This document shows, piece by piece, positions 30,001 through 31,618 of a stretch of DNA of 64,000 nucleotides (position 1 is the stretch's first letter; every line of letters begins with the position of its first letter). Source of the DNA: Chthoniobacteraceae bacterium (GTDB lineage Bacteria; Verrucomicrobiota; Verrucomicrobiia; Chthoniobacterales; Chthoniobacteraceae); contig CANJZW010000002.1 of NCBI GenBank assembly GCA_947479475.1, forward strand, positions 54,552 through 118,551, in the 5' to 3' direction. Below the pieces are notes generated by a model. The model was not told the origin of the DNA. It saw nothing but the letters and a program-made list of their open reading frames with translations, and made no database searches. The translations under genes and the position numbers were made by a program.

Positions 30001-31585
30001 GCGTTCCGCCGCCGGTGCTGGTGCCGAAGTTGAGATCGGTGCCATAGTTTCCCGCGCGCAGAAAGGTGCCGGCAGCATTCACGAAGGCGTAGTCGGCGCC
30101 ATTGAAGAAAAGGCCTTGATTTTGGAACCCGGCGGCCGCTCCCGTAATGGAGATGGAGTTGGTCGTGCCGTTAGCTCCGCCGGAGACCACAAAATTTCCC
30201 GTGGCCCCCGTGCTCCGCGCTGTCAGAGAACCAAACGAAAGCCCCGCAGTTCCCGTGGAGCCATAAGTGGACTGCAACGTGGCCGCCCCCGAAGAGAAGG
30301 TCAGGGAACCGGCGTATTGGACGGCCCCAGCGCTTGCCGCGATGAAGTTCAGATAAGCCGAACTGCTGAAAGTGACCGCCGGCATCGTCGTCGTCCAGGA
30401 ACCACCCGCAGCGACAACGAGGGAGCCGCCGCCCAGAGTGATGGGGCCGGTGTTCGTGTTTGCCGATCCTGCGATTGTGAGCGTACCGATGCCCAATTTT
30501 GTCAGAGCGCCGGTGCCGGTGGTGATGTTGCCGCTGATGAACGCGTTACCCGAGCCCAAAAAGCTGACATCGGCACCGCTGCCCGTGAGGCTGCCCAGTG
30601 TCAACAGGGTGCTGACGGCGGGGGTTGTGTAGCTGTTGTTGAGGCGGAACGTGCCGGCGCTCGTGAGCGAAACAACGCCCAGCGTGAACGCGGCGGTCCC
30701 GCTGTTCACGAAGCCCCCGGCTGCGACGGTCACCGTATTGCCGCCAAAGGTGAGGGTTCCGAGGGTTTGAACTGTGCCTGCGCCCAGCGTATTCCGGTCG
30801 CTGACAAGGGTGACGTTGCCGGTCACGGACGTGTTGTTGGCAAAGTTCAGCCCGTTGTCGTTGGCGAGTTGCAGGATGCCGCCGCCCAAGGTCAGCGAAC
30901 CAATGCCGAGCGCGGCCGCCGATGTTTTAGCGCGCAGCAAGCCGCCGGACAGGGTGAGCCCACCAGTGAACGTGTTAGCGCCCGAAAGGATCCAGTTGCC
31001 GCTGTTGACGGACAGGCTGCCGGAGCCTGTGGCGATAATGCCCGAAAGGGTGCCGAGGCCGGCGCCGGTTCCACTGAGCGTCAGAGCGTTGGCGCCCGTG
31101 ATGCTTCCGCCTGCGGTGAGGGTGCTGCCCGAATTGTTGGTGAAAGTCTGGGCCGCGGAAAGCGAGAGGGTCCCCACCGCAGTCAGGGTGACAGCACCCG
31201 CACCGGCGTTGAGCGTCAGACCGCCGGACCCTAGGCTCAGAATGTTGCTCACCCCGACGCCGCTTACCCCGCCCGAAAGGGTCGTGGCTCCCATATTAGC
31301 AAAAATCAGGGACTGCGCGCGCTGGTTGCCGTTCAAAAAGACGGTTTCCGCGAGATGCACCGTGGAGATGTTGAACTGAACGCTGTCCAGGCTGCCGGGG
31401 GACACCAAGGGGTCGGAAGCCACGCCAGAAGAGGACGCGGACCAGTTTCCAGGCAGGTTCCAGACGTTGTTGTTCACGCCGTCCCAGTACAGGGGCGCCG
31501 CCTGAGCCGGGAGATCGGTGGCGAAAAACGCCAGTAGTGACCAGAGCGCAATACACCGGGTCAGCCCCGGGAAAAGGCGGAACAC
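1..31585 (-). CDS. Giant autotransporter-associated beta-strand repeat (PATR) surface protein, 3' end outside window
   Basis: A single minus-strand frame (codon low positions all equal 2 modulo 3) stays open from about 31909 to the left edge, giving 10,528 codons from GTG 31585. I translated it at both ends and at about 2.0, 4.45, 6.85 and 12.3 kb and found no stop. The N-terminus is a signal peptide: Arg-containing n-region, hydrophobic core IALWSLLAFFAT, cleavage near PAQA, then YWDGVNNNVWN, a typical opening of this family. The body is made of short repeats such as LSGANTYTGATTV and GTLVL, rich in Gly, Ser, Thr, Asn, Ala and Leu. Such proteins fold as long parallel beta-helices and are exported or surface-attached. 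Whether a C-terminal autotransporter barrel or sorting signal exists cannot be seen. No in-frame ATG was found at the 5' end. GTG 31618 is the alternative start, and further GTG/TTG codons lie upstream to 31909. The role is inferred: adhesin, matrix or defence-coat protein. Confidence 0.9.
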   Translation of the reverse strand, partial: MFRLFPGLTRCIALWSLLAFFATDLPAQAAPLYWDGVNNNVWNLPGNWSASSSGVASDPLVSPGSLDSVQFNISTVHLAETVFLNGNQRAQSLIFANMGATTLSGGVSGVGVSNILSLGSGGLTLNAGAGAVTLTAVGTLSLSAAQTFTNNSGSTLTAGGSITGANALTLSGTGAGLGTLSGIIATGSGSLSVNSGNWILSGANTFTGGLTLSGGLLRAKTSAAALGIGSLTLGGGILQLANDNGLNFANNTSVTGNVTLVSDRNTLGAGTVQTLGTLTFGGNTVTVAAGGFVNSGTAAFTLGVVSLTSAGTFRLNNSYTTPAVSTLLTLGSLTGSGADVSFLGSGNAFISGNITTGTGALTKLGIGTLTIAGSANTNTGPITLGGGSLVVAAGGSWTTTMPAVTFSSSAYLNFIAASAGAVQYAGSLTFSSGAATLQSTYGSTGTAGLSFGSLTARSTGATGNFVVSGGANGTTNSISITGAAAGFQNQGLFFNGADYAFVNAAGTFLRAGNYGTDLNFGTSTGGGTLGTNNASVNVNLTTGSVTAQTTASINTLKISGSALNLTMSAGNTLTLASGGIIRSGSFASTLAGGTITTTTNTEYIFNTASATDLLAISSSLGASGVNALTKVGAGSLVLSGINAFTGPIFINGGTLSFAAPGASDPLTLGAPGARVINLNGGTFQITGGGFYNVAAATKTFNIGAAGGVLDVGAGTLTLSSAANMLTGIGDLTLGGATTSAGTLVLGNTNSTFSGDLFIKAGTLRLLNATGAGTGAIVITSGAALDVQTSSVTNALFLAGAGPGSVGALYSSANGASLSGPLTLTAPATINAANPISLSGIVSDNFGGYALTKTGTSTLTLSGANIYTGATTVSAGTLVLASASGAGTNTITVSSGAALDVQAVIMNALNLSGTGGALGGALVSSASGGTVAGNVVLSASSTINTANPITLLGVVSGAFALTKAGASTLTLAGVNTYLSGSTLAAGTLAFAYSGLGPAGAITLSGGSLQYLPGNTQDISSRLVISAGTTAVIDTNGNNVTFASGFGASGTGSLAKTGLGILVLGGSNTYTGNTAVSAGVLQATSVNALQGYLVSGSVSVAAGATLALNVGGALDWTSAQLDTLRSNATFSNNSVLGLDASNGNFTYASVITGGSGVTKQGVNSLTLNGNNTYTGPSTLLQGSLIVTSVSALGAASSALTLRSGTLGLATDTSVNAYNTTISGGVTVLSDVATAGSGINQTLGTLSLAGVTLALLKGGNVSSGTAGLTFGATTLTGQPTLNLGASTALTLGDITNGGFTPTVTGAGNFAGSGIISGTGGLLFDSGFTGAATLSAANTYTGATTVASGSLILDFSAGVPSNILSSSGSLFIGGATLRLFGNATSPNSQTLAGITLNPGATSVVLAPNANSLLFSLGGITRTVGSAVDFTLSGASSGSNGVATSTANVSGILGGYATVGGVDFATFDGTNILALSGQTTLPASGGSAAGNYQLAGGLSASGALSLNSLKLTNTGNSDVLALGSNALSFSAGGGLLYAGGQDNNFSITGTGLVGAGASNEFIVNAAGGTNLTIAAPLIGAGSGTFTKSGAGTVTLSSASVFTGATNVLSGTLATSASNVLSDSSAVVLYKGATLAPGGNDTIGSLTGAGNVALGGYRLSVGGDNSTPAAFSGLISGTGNLGKVGSGDLVLSGNNSFTGDVVVNSGVFVLSGSGALAASPNMVAVNSANAAGFSGGMLVLEGGPTGMTLQRGLTLVGKGATSNPSGVALLSLGNNTITGPVLIGNAATTTTVASGYGNTTLTGPLSLGVGQVVTFLGNGNFILAGSISSFEQSTANLVKNSSSLGSTLWLQGANNSLYDSVVISGGFVRVSDGSALGKNGSFSTSFANVLFGGNATLEVRADPATVGSFSTKSILAPNNLIGTVFLDRAVGGSGLGQTVTFGSFSFGVVGYNQARTLALAGRDGYGITLGSLGAALSVTGGAGNFNFTNSTNGPVTLSGNIGIGDNAFARNFTFAGNGDSVWTGSLGSNSANSLDTFTKSGQGLLAYNGSGSSFAGATTVSGGALQIGTFSALNTTYAQNGIIALNSGALSFAGSSGETTTKLVSLSGTTGNALVLANQAGSGSLTLSNGIITTATGSKVLVLGGTNTAANQISGLISVGTAGTSAISVFKTDPGLWVYAPTNLVLASTSNAATSGAFSSGTIFMSSTAGIVVGGTVSGVGIPAGAVVTSVSAGSILLSGTLTSALTSGTLLSFGSLSGFGGNLTLAAGTMRLQAISGTSDILASTTGILFQTDALAPGFGRQSAGGRLEYAAFSSSLEAAGSLTVSAGAGVIALTNGGTFQLAGLAAARSAGATADFQPGSGTILFAGTTGLLTNGILGGWATYNGTSFAGTLAGGTLTSATTTPFVVTGTVATTNYELAGGSVSAAPLSVNSLKITDSGILTLGGTLTLTSGGLLFDNSTGPYTITNNGTTTNSLGAATELIVTTNGTTPTNALTLSALIGSGSASLTKAGNGLLVLSGTNTYTGNTTINQGTLRLSGGTATLGVPAAGAFAAIRQDGVLDLNGAGVNTLLYTGGGSLSLITLGVLQGAGLLNNGSASATAVSLGASGATASGVFSGVISNTGGGALTVVRNGASGTETLIGLNTYTGPTILSGGGTLSVNSLANGGVASSIGASSNAAANLVFNGGVLQYTGSNASFVQFTQTPSVSIDRLFTLAGSGTIDSSGNFGSNALATVTQNNAALVFNNAGALAFAGTGARTLTLTGNSTGDNEIKLAMGDLAAGSLLSVMKTGGGQWLLGGSNTYSGTTTVSAGILQAQDGTGLSPNSNLLLNGGTFQSNGTFSRPLGGGAGQVQFGVSGGGFAASGTKLTVNLGNGATLSLGEGYTPNSTLILNSTTAPGDVELLNPINLGLAARTIFVDDNPNTGLDFATVSGVISGGTSGLVSLSKTGAGNLILSGANTYTGATQVLAGAMIVRTLGAAGATSSNLGTNVGGGALLLGNTTTGASLYYVGSGETTTRPVALYSTTGAITLDASGSGALVLGNLSNFVAGAKTLTLRGLNTDNNMITSTLADNGGALSVTKSDGGVWVLAPRVQNTFTGVLNVNGGMLGLNANGIGSASSVSVNAGGVFAYGGPLTTGAGFTILSNTTAVFAGANNITLTSVINGQNANNTNAITMNNSMENGAILTIGGITNLETSGNNKTFNIRGYGSTVIAGTLSNVSTASLNYNIALANSASLTLSGQSPFTAGSTMFSQGVLIFNNPNVTAAASVLGASNVPFTFSGGELRSNYAMTGASALLNPVTLGGDPAIVSGTSSIEFAGLLTGGGKILQNDLGSGSLILSGSLNFASTSFFQGASNTLVSGTIYGAGGPTFQGTGTLSLTGANSFTGALTVNRGLVTLSGVSGGAVKTASGVTLYAGGTLRLDDSGGLNAAGRLGSGTLLTSTGGLLDLTANSGSISLGSLTANQAPALLKMTGAGTLSLTGLTLSNPGSSLDLGAVTGLGTTNNVLISAGSAGLTVLNNIVPRVIIPGWLATYDPVAGFTAFTGYSATPLDRLLYTDTGTITDGTVLSAARSVNALRLASGSVTGVSQSLTLVSGALLATGGSSTLTLAQLNTGSLPMYANVAASATLNLNTTLTSSGGLVKVQEGRLNLNAQSFVTNETVVAAGTLVLNGGLNTLQPGQTLRVGLGATLDLAGNTQYVAAFSSPGLLPGTGGTVLSTGGNGMLVSSGGGTFAGQLTGSLGFAMLGATATTLESAQTYTGVTVRSGATLTLRDEATLLNTSGIELNSGGLNLDNNASLQLQNNNNRVSDTAPITLRTGAITLIGRAKADATETLGAVNLAMGANTVTVTATPGTGAMYDSAELTLASLTRNAGATVNFVTANLGQQGNVGRLFLKQDPTLVAIGVLGPWAIANTTDYAAYNSLTGIGIVGQGGYAGYDGAFGSGKITNLVVTSAGLAAGTNTLVSGGTTAAMLRIGGTFTNDLAFTTATDVLNLELGGLLRDNNNATTLGTVAIPGVLTAGGTASSGVRELVVYNPLNTLTINAVIKDLSQLTGTGSASLAFVKSGAGTVLLTGTNTYTGGTTVSQGSLTLGGTAGAIVIPGGGLTITNATVTLSTNPGQIASSNAVTLNNTAVLTLVGSNTLVSIAINNYGGTAAPTLTLGGTLTLTDPTPITVTSQDAAFVPVIQTGSLVLASGSNTFSIGALQINGSTYTQTAASLNISGTITGSGVSILKNGAGVLQLSSGSSNFAGGLTVREGALAVGGSTSMTSSTWYTAGGGLNSSASTFTGPVGSGTLMLGADARLLVDDGQNRVLVNPVVFQGNTLTFDKLTGTGSSSLTLSGAISYAAGALTLGIPNPSMTANLTGQTSMSGVTSITKTGLGSLGLNLNGLGASAPITINGGTNLSLYTDGDGTGTANHIVLGAVSYYSTLLSTTGTAIAPALTIGRSLNVQTQLFNQAVNKTFAPTSFTAPGLAYGLNLTNRNGYGLRLSDAIALASINGMAGGTFTVSAVSPSDVVQGLTLSGVLSGGATAAGSVALTKAGAGALVLSGTSNTFGGTNTIVDILAGILQTGTQSALGASGTVRISTNSTTQGLRAAGTFTLDKQILLNGGNSGIDVTAGNTLTLGTLFAFAAATNAIQKNDNGVLVLNADNSAAWAGTLTISAGAVRVSNAGALGLSTANTVVSNNVGASLQLNLAGGTLASEPLSLSNSGINNAGALEAVSSGVVAGSITLASAATIGADAGAALTLSGSLTGANALAIAGAGTIFLTGTLSGPTSLTNIGSGALNLLSANTAFISTITVNAGSFLLSSSGSLGASGAITVQPGASLVLDNTVNNQTRLGGNRPLTLAGNLLVNGLAGATTAETLSSGLTLTSGNSVFTLRADATGQTNLTFGSITSVGVGATTLLRGTSLGLGSLAAGTASFQTTTGVTFVGSGTGATGATNKGILPWMLVDPSVTGVGMSFATANSLAGSTGAAATILRPLSASETVTALTAGTLNVVLSTGTTQTSSLVVNSLTLANGGSVTLSPLQTLTISSGGLLLQQGNNGINGGFLSASTGTLYVFTPTATSSIQTISSILTGSGGLTKSGAGTLVLSSLFDGYSAFSANQLTGTTTINEGTLRLGAGNALGITAPQALVVNAGGINGLGGTLDLNGNFLVISTLGSQGAAAAAGTKGGQILSTTSGGVLVTSTATAGAFAGSISGSLSFAKSNTSTLSLLGANGFTGTTEINGGTLLLKDYGTLSSTSAIALNYAALTLDNAGLVDLADRVNNAAMTLRGGALTFLGRAQTNSRESLGALILAAGLSTITVTPGGTGINSADLTFASLSQTSGAMVNFATSTLGLIGSNARINISEEPTLINNILPWAVVGGSEFASYLPYASSNSVSVGGIGALSQVGFAGYSQSLTSTFSGVQSSASSNLKVTGFTGTVSTGSSALNLNSLNLVAIAAGTLAFASPTDTLNLTSGGLLRSGNFAGSIGATAGSGVLTTGGAGSSVPLFIYNNQSTLSINSSIVTNPNGGALQLVLAGAGTFNLGSGSNAYSGGTVLDGVTLALNNAANTVVIPAGGLTLNAATLTQTVGANQINAANAVTLNGASTLTLFGANALVGLTINNNAGATAPTVTTGGVLTLNGSLTATSSNVASTSTLSGTLDFAGLSQAISVSPIAVNGVSVSPRAVTLSLGAVLQNGTLNVSGGGVLLLSGANTFSGGLNVMGGVLQAGNDAAFGSGQVTASGVTISSDSTTARSLGNALSLSGALTLGDAANTGTLIFGGNTTLTAPVTLSVASAVNFAGSVSGSGFSLSKSGAGALSLSGTNTFSGGVNLTGGQININSPTALGAAGGVFALSGTPTLDNTSGGAITLVNNNAQTWGGSFTFIGSNALNLGTGAVTLNASPIVTVSASTLTVGGVISGDYGLTKSGGGMLVLSGTNTYTGLTSVSAGTLALTQSRALPGYNTLNNVTVSGGAMLLLNFGGALDWTEAQISQLLSNVAFASGFGFGLDTANSDATFGMALPLANTFAKYGSNPLTITSVGTNSGATQVYAGSLILGPGALLLDNSSVYVAPGATLALDGIRTLGSLSGGGVVASAGTLLMIGNDGTSPGAFTGTIAGPSNVTKIGTGALVLGGNNTFTGQLTALNGVLVARSNEALGGGASSVSIGGDGNTYGATLEIAANDPNAGATIAKNLFLSGQGWGTSNVLMPQFAFKGLGALMSIGNNVLSGSLSTSATTSTYFSSNAGMLTISGTLNLGAGQGAYFGYGFGNVTITGPIAATTAGLFKTGNGSQTSTLILTNPNNAYSGNIQLLSGFVRVSNGGALGTSVAANALEYNTNTGVLEIRTEGADVTTFSAKNISTNYGNGTVFGDRLVGGTGLNQNITMGLFTFGAPGRFFTFSGRDGYGLTIGSLGATSGGNGNNNSYFYNSANGVFTINSNVQIGNNDVTRYLVFSQNGDTIMNGSLLSVTTNPIFLDALQKNGTGQLILNNKGSNYTGMTEVKGGVLQIGTFAAINNAAAQNGPIVLNSGALNYVGGGGESTPKFVNLNSTGSGMILANQGASQPLVFSSGAGGNATGAKSLVLGGTSTALNLFSGLITDTLGVTSLFKAETGTWVYAPSITSAGSVSGTVSSGPAYSNVLVVGTTTAAGIVVGMPVSGGGNIPGGTVVNAISAGSVWLSNNIGAAIVTTGTAVTFGSLTSFSGSLTLAAGTMRFQATSAASDLLAGTAQVIFNSDIAAPGLGRQTAGGRFEYAAFSASGLETSGSLTATAGAGVLALTNGGTLSLAGLGTRSAGATVDFQPGTGLIQFGTATMTNGILGWATYNGLDFAGTLAGGTLAAGNTLAAYTPLPVSGGASTATYLLSGDTSTTAAQTINALKITGFGTLTLGGALTLSAGGVLFDNSNGSFTIANNGTPTYTLGAASELVVTIGGAASTNALTINAAIGSGAASLTKAGSGLLVLGGPNSYTGNTVVNSGTLRLSGATATLGAPIAATLVQVRQDGLLDVNAAGPSPSLYTGGPAGPLVTFGVLQGAGIVDNSNASTAYFSLGSSVATASGVFAGVIRNTGGTLGVVRNGVSGTEYLFGLNTYTGPTVLSGAAILGVNVLANGGVASSIGASSSAASNLVFNGGILLYTGANAVFSQFTQTPSVAIDRLFTFAGNGTIDSSGQYGNSVLAAGAQNNAALVFTGSVGGVAGAGTVAFAGSGARTLTLQGNSTGDNEMGIRLVNNPNANEALSVTKTGAGLWLLSNPNNAYSGTTTITSGQLRANYNGLVTLPGTSNLNLAGGVLESSGTFNRAVGTGPGQVQWTNSGGFAGAESKLTVSLGNGFALTWGSGGFVTTGNLVLNATSALSPVEFSNNMDLGGVTRTVLIEDNLTTTTDYGILSGVLSGAGGGLTVNKGTNPGLLYITGANTYTGPTTLTAGNVAVTSIGAAGATASNFGTNVGGGTLNLGGATVLYYGAGETVTRPINVTTSSTIESNGSGPLNITSYAGTAGQALTLSGVNTEANQISAILSGNLPISKSGTGFWALTGNNSGLSASISLGGGVLGIGNNNALGSGAFQPQNASVMALAGDLTLSNAWTQAQGTTTNVVGNYSITVNGALSNSTTNGYGIGNYLPAGKTLTFASTVSQGNESSSRTLTLGGSGTTVLTGVIQDNTGAFNLTINAAANVQYGPGLVKIGGSSPNTFTGGIRLTSGVLQLDKIGSLNPAGTGAFQFYGTTGFLQSTAPMTGASKLTNAVAFGSGITASISVIQGAQDVEFGGVATSSASATLYVNNGTTIFSGSTFVLAGSSNLTIAGTGNTVITGAVSGASATLVKQGAGLLTIGSSGLGVVNTFTGGITVSGGTLAATLTGATGNQLGLGALTLGAGSLLISKADATGGTQTYTSTTLTANTSPVLTLNITNGGSLTLTTGGITRNTASTVLFNVAGGTVNTGASILGNWALLNNANGMFFAGTSAAGNLQAAGTTTFASFTTTVTGTENATDGASAGFSGIYTNTSGAASLNTLRFNTTGSGSLNVAAGSILNITGTSGVGGGILVTPNVGANTSALAGGALTSSGGELIVFQQNTIGTLNISSRIENSFNSGGTPVAVALTKAGNGTLKLTSTASAYTGGTTINSGTLLLAGGNAIGDRSAVTLANKLGAKLDLGGVNETIGNLAGGGYLGGGTPPAPGTLANSGAATVGGEVAIGTATLTVVQSGNSNYDGAITGTGALIIQGAFPLTPGNGLAIRTATNTFSGTLKINNAIGYLQQGTGLPAGNAVGNFTQLGALVISNLGGLLIDQNGTQWVNKINDAAPITLLNAATNTANQWLGLTMRTDQVNVPTNALRNEVLGAVTLAGGNNTIRVVAEAPNANPQLTLSSLSRTNNAMVTILANGLDLPLSTTRGDLIVTTDANLKGSNLIGGGALVNGDINASSPQISILPWATGQAITSNAAGPVGNTFVTYSTLAGFGRGFRALNLAYEYEQLTASGGTTPLNNVRYSAQSDLTLAGTGHTLNALLIDSTSTTTGSLLTVSGSGASDSLNIASGALLFTGSATPQPISFGGFGSGITNPTGEYIITQNNSATGGVLLSSPLTSSGSLTKSGVGLLKLSASNTSLSGNVVVNQGILGLNGVTAINSRPVVLAGGYLGFTMDGNPNGLGAADVLQAGSVPVSILPGVDAGFAVDRLAFGITANSTGLLPINQTPLNKLIQFGGTISGLTDQVVAIANNNGYGLDLTAALALSTSVAPTFNVATASASNVTQGLTLSGAVSGGQVGGPVLIKTGLGTMILTGNNSFGGSGSYMDIRDGVLGVSSLAALGDANNTIFLNPATGKTAAFRATGDITMNTGGIKFGSLNLTGNETRKIEVVDGKTLTLNTPFDVSAVNWANLNKGENGTLVLNAANSNWFGSLKIDAGAVLLTNGAALGSGTIYVQPSSTAQGAALLLSGGITVANPMVLNNAANGVIFSGINFGGAVESVSGVNTVTGLLTSSYDLSLGVDAGATLNVNGGINNPSSSGRYFNLNVAGTLNLNSAYTVASSPANQFYQMNKYGPGIVNITTAQAANPGNGFTVYGGTLALIGAGTLAGANTVPAVLSAGATLLVNDSGTLAVANRLGSRPVTIYGGAFSYVANGTSASSETLGALTLPAQAANNLVSMSNGGSAAGTLSFSSLTMAANNVLVFQSGSMLTSAQTSIRFSAAPTLTGSLMARAVVRDASGLNFAGTLIISGGTVAIVPFTYPASVGSVNVGLGTLLSVAGSSGTAATGFNALDTTSINYNLKLTGTSTDEASPGLPGKSLNSLLLAGTGAAVGLNFAAAGGLALNVVSGNLLVSGGTNATIGNAFLAAGGSAPVITAPGEFTFFTDAGSNLTINAAIVGTNVNKALEGNLSFASKQYFATANNQYLTLAGGTTVLAAGTNTLWPGVGTGTLGQYLLVAPGAKLDLNGNSQMVGLLRSPSNASVPGTAGVVYSGTPATFVDAGFNNDSWGGNISGQISFNKTGSATLTLFSPNTYAGATLINYGGLTLTDFATLPNTSSLELNYAALTLTNGNQASLTNRINDAAPITLRGGVLNFTGRDNTTASETFGSLTLGEGLNQFAVTNGNNGVRSASLNFGSLTVAGNATLFTNSAKGLIGSAARMTFNGTFNGVAGASPLVNGIVPFASDATDLVSYDSQLGFAALNQTGFRGYDALTVPLGSGSATQNLRLVSGTFTIPDVSPGAGGTYSANAIAFNASAAGQSILFADDADTLNLTAGAFVTTGNFARSIGSAVGNGFLTAGGTQNAGTAPLYITVNYPTLTLNSAIVDSGYGAKTGLVFSSFNNAVLLMAGSNSYSGGTTLNGNPTYYGTVQLAVNGANGTSVVGIPGPLTINYGTVSILGPGQIATTVTPTLKGGANLNLNTYDAAFAGLTFNNNGGAAPIVALGGGLSTLTSASTTSGSNLVTMANTYGLVPGMPLFGTGLPAGVTVSQVLNSTTVLLSGTATATNAGLTLTPYGGGSTEAGSTIITLPSTAGLAAGMPITGSANIPAGTFIQTVNGDGATVVLSKPATGTSVNGVSFTTWSTLKLTGDITAASSNVGSVATISSTGSVLDLNGSTRTLNIAPVTVNGNTAIAPVTPTLSVSAMITDAAGTGIAGITKTGDGLLQLSSANSNFTGGVNVLAGGLVIGANSTGTTSGTVLSSGPAGTGLLTLAANTTLVTTAAYTLANAYTLGSSLNFRGLNALTLNGDTTLPAGGTTLNIEAPQATLTLGGMISGSDASSSLVKTGLGTLALLNNNGFAGGVTLNAGTLQLSGIAGSSASPLTSGNVNVNGGLLQLLNNGASSYGVITYASGISAGTSASALNLQIGNAGGSNVGSTIEVPTLSMSGGQILNVLGANAYSLRIDLLSTSGLVPVKINPASGTSVTVYDYSGGSGTKPVNIGLGTVVFPDVVSIGTLNTLATSSSYAVGGTVTLNGFTAPLIVVKSSVMSGGSAAASTYGFTQGGLNGFFTSTSTRAMGAAFPALSQAVGGIGYTAQRVSHPSDANFLNRPATAAATFQYSQAAYTGLLNVTTPGA
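9050..13100 (-). repeat. Internal large repeat block of the giant PATR gene, copy 1
   Basis: This block of the giant gene is colinear with 22400-26400 at an offset of about 13.3 kb (offsets measured at anchors: 13314, 13305 and 13300). The encoded segments match closely. For example, an FTQTPS-V-IDRLFT motif is encoded near 10149-10200 here and near 23463-23520 in the other copy, and an ILG-WATYNG-FAGTLAGG segment occurs near 11100-11170 and 24410-24480. Nucleotide similarity is obvious but imperfect, so this is an old in-frame segmental duplication. The block ends are approximate. Confidence 0.8.
15360..15900 (-). repeat. Recurrent 'RESLG...ILPW' module of the giant protein (best example)
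   Basis: This module type encodes, in order, an ITLRGG or MTLRGG strand, LTFLGRA, a (R/S)E(S/T)LG turn, a long strand, then NILPWAV--G-EFASY and GFAGY. The ILPW codons lie at 15488-15499. Further copies with ILPW are near 16736-16747 and 6332-6343. Related copies are near 19780-20260 (GPWAIAN) and 2620-3050 (SETFG, GFRGYDA). It differs from the short PATR unit and marks boundaries between stretches of PATR repeats. Limits are approximate. Confidence 0.6.
22400..26400 (-). repeat. Internal large repeat block of the giant PATR gene, copy 2
   Basis: This is the partner of the block at about 9050-13100, in the same orientation and reading frame. The order of sub-repeats is preserved, from the segment ending near GETTTRP (about 22550), through FTQTPSVSIDRLFTL (about 23470), to the segment with RDGYGITLGSLGA (about 25700) that matches RDGYGLTIGSLGA near 12390. 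The spacing drifts by only about 30 bases over 3.3 kb, so few indels have accumulated. Confidence 0.8.
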
Positions 31586-31618
31586 CTGCTGGGGACCCTG
31601 GGTATGGAACGCCTCCAC

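Noticed and set aside
12..31379. Many long plus-strand open frames (up to 501 codons, 16311-17816) over the first 31 kb
   Set aside because: They are antisense shadows of the giant minus-strand gene: all the long ones share one phase, their sequences are Pro/Val/Ala-rich low-complexity, and none starts with a signal or family motif.
1..31600. Repetitive DNA as a CRISPR array or satellite
   Set aside because: The repeats are of unequal length, diverged and in one reading frame; there are no identical repeats with regular spacers.
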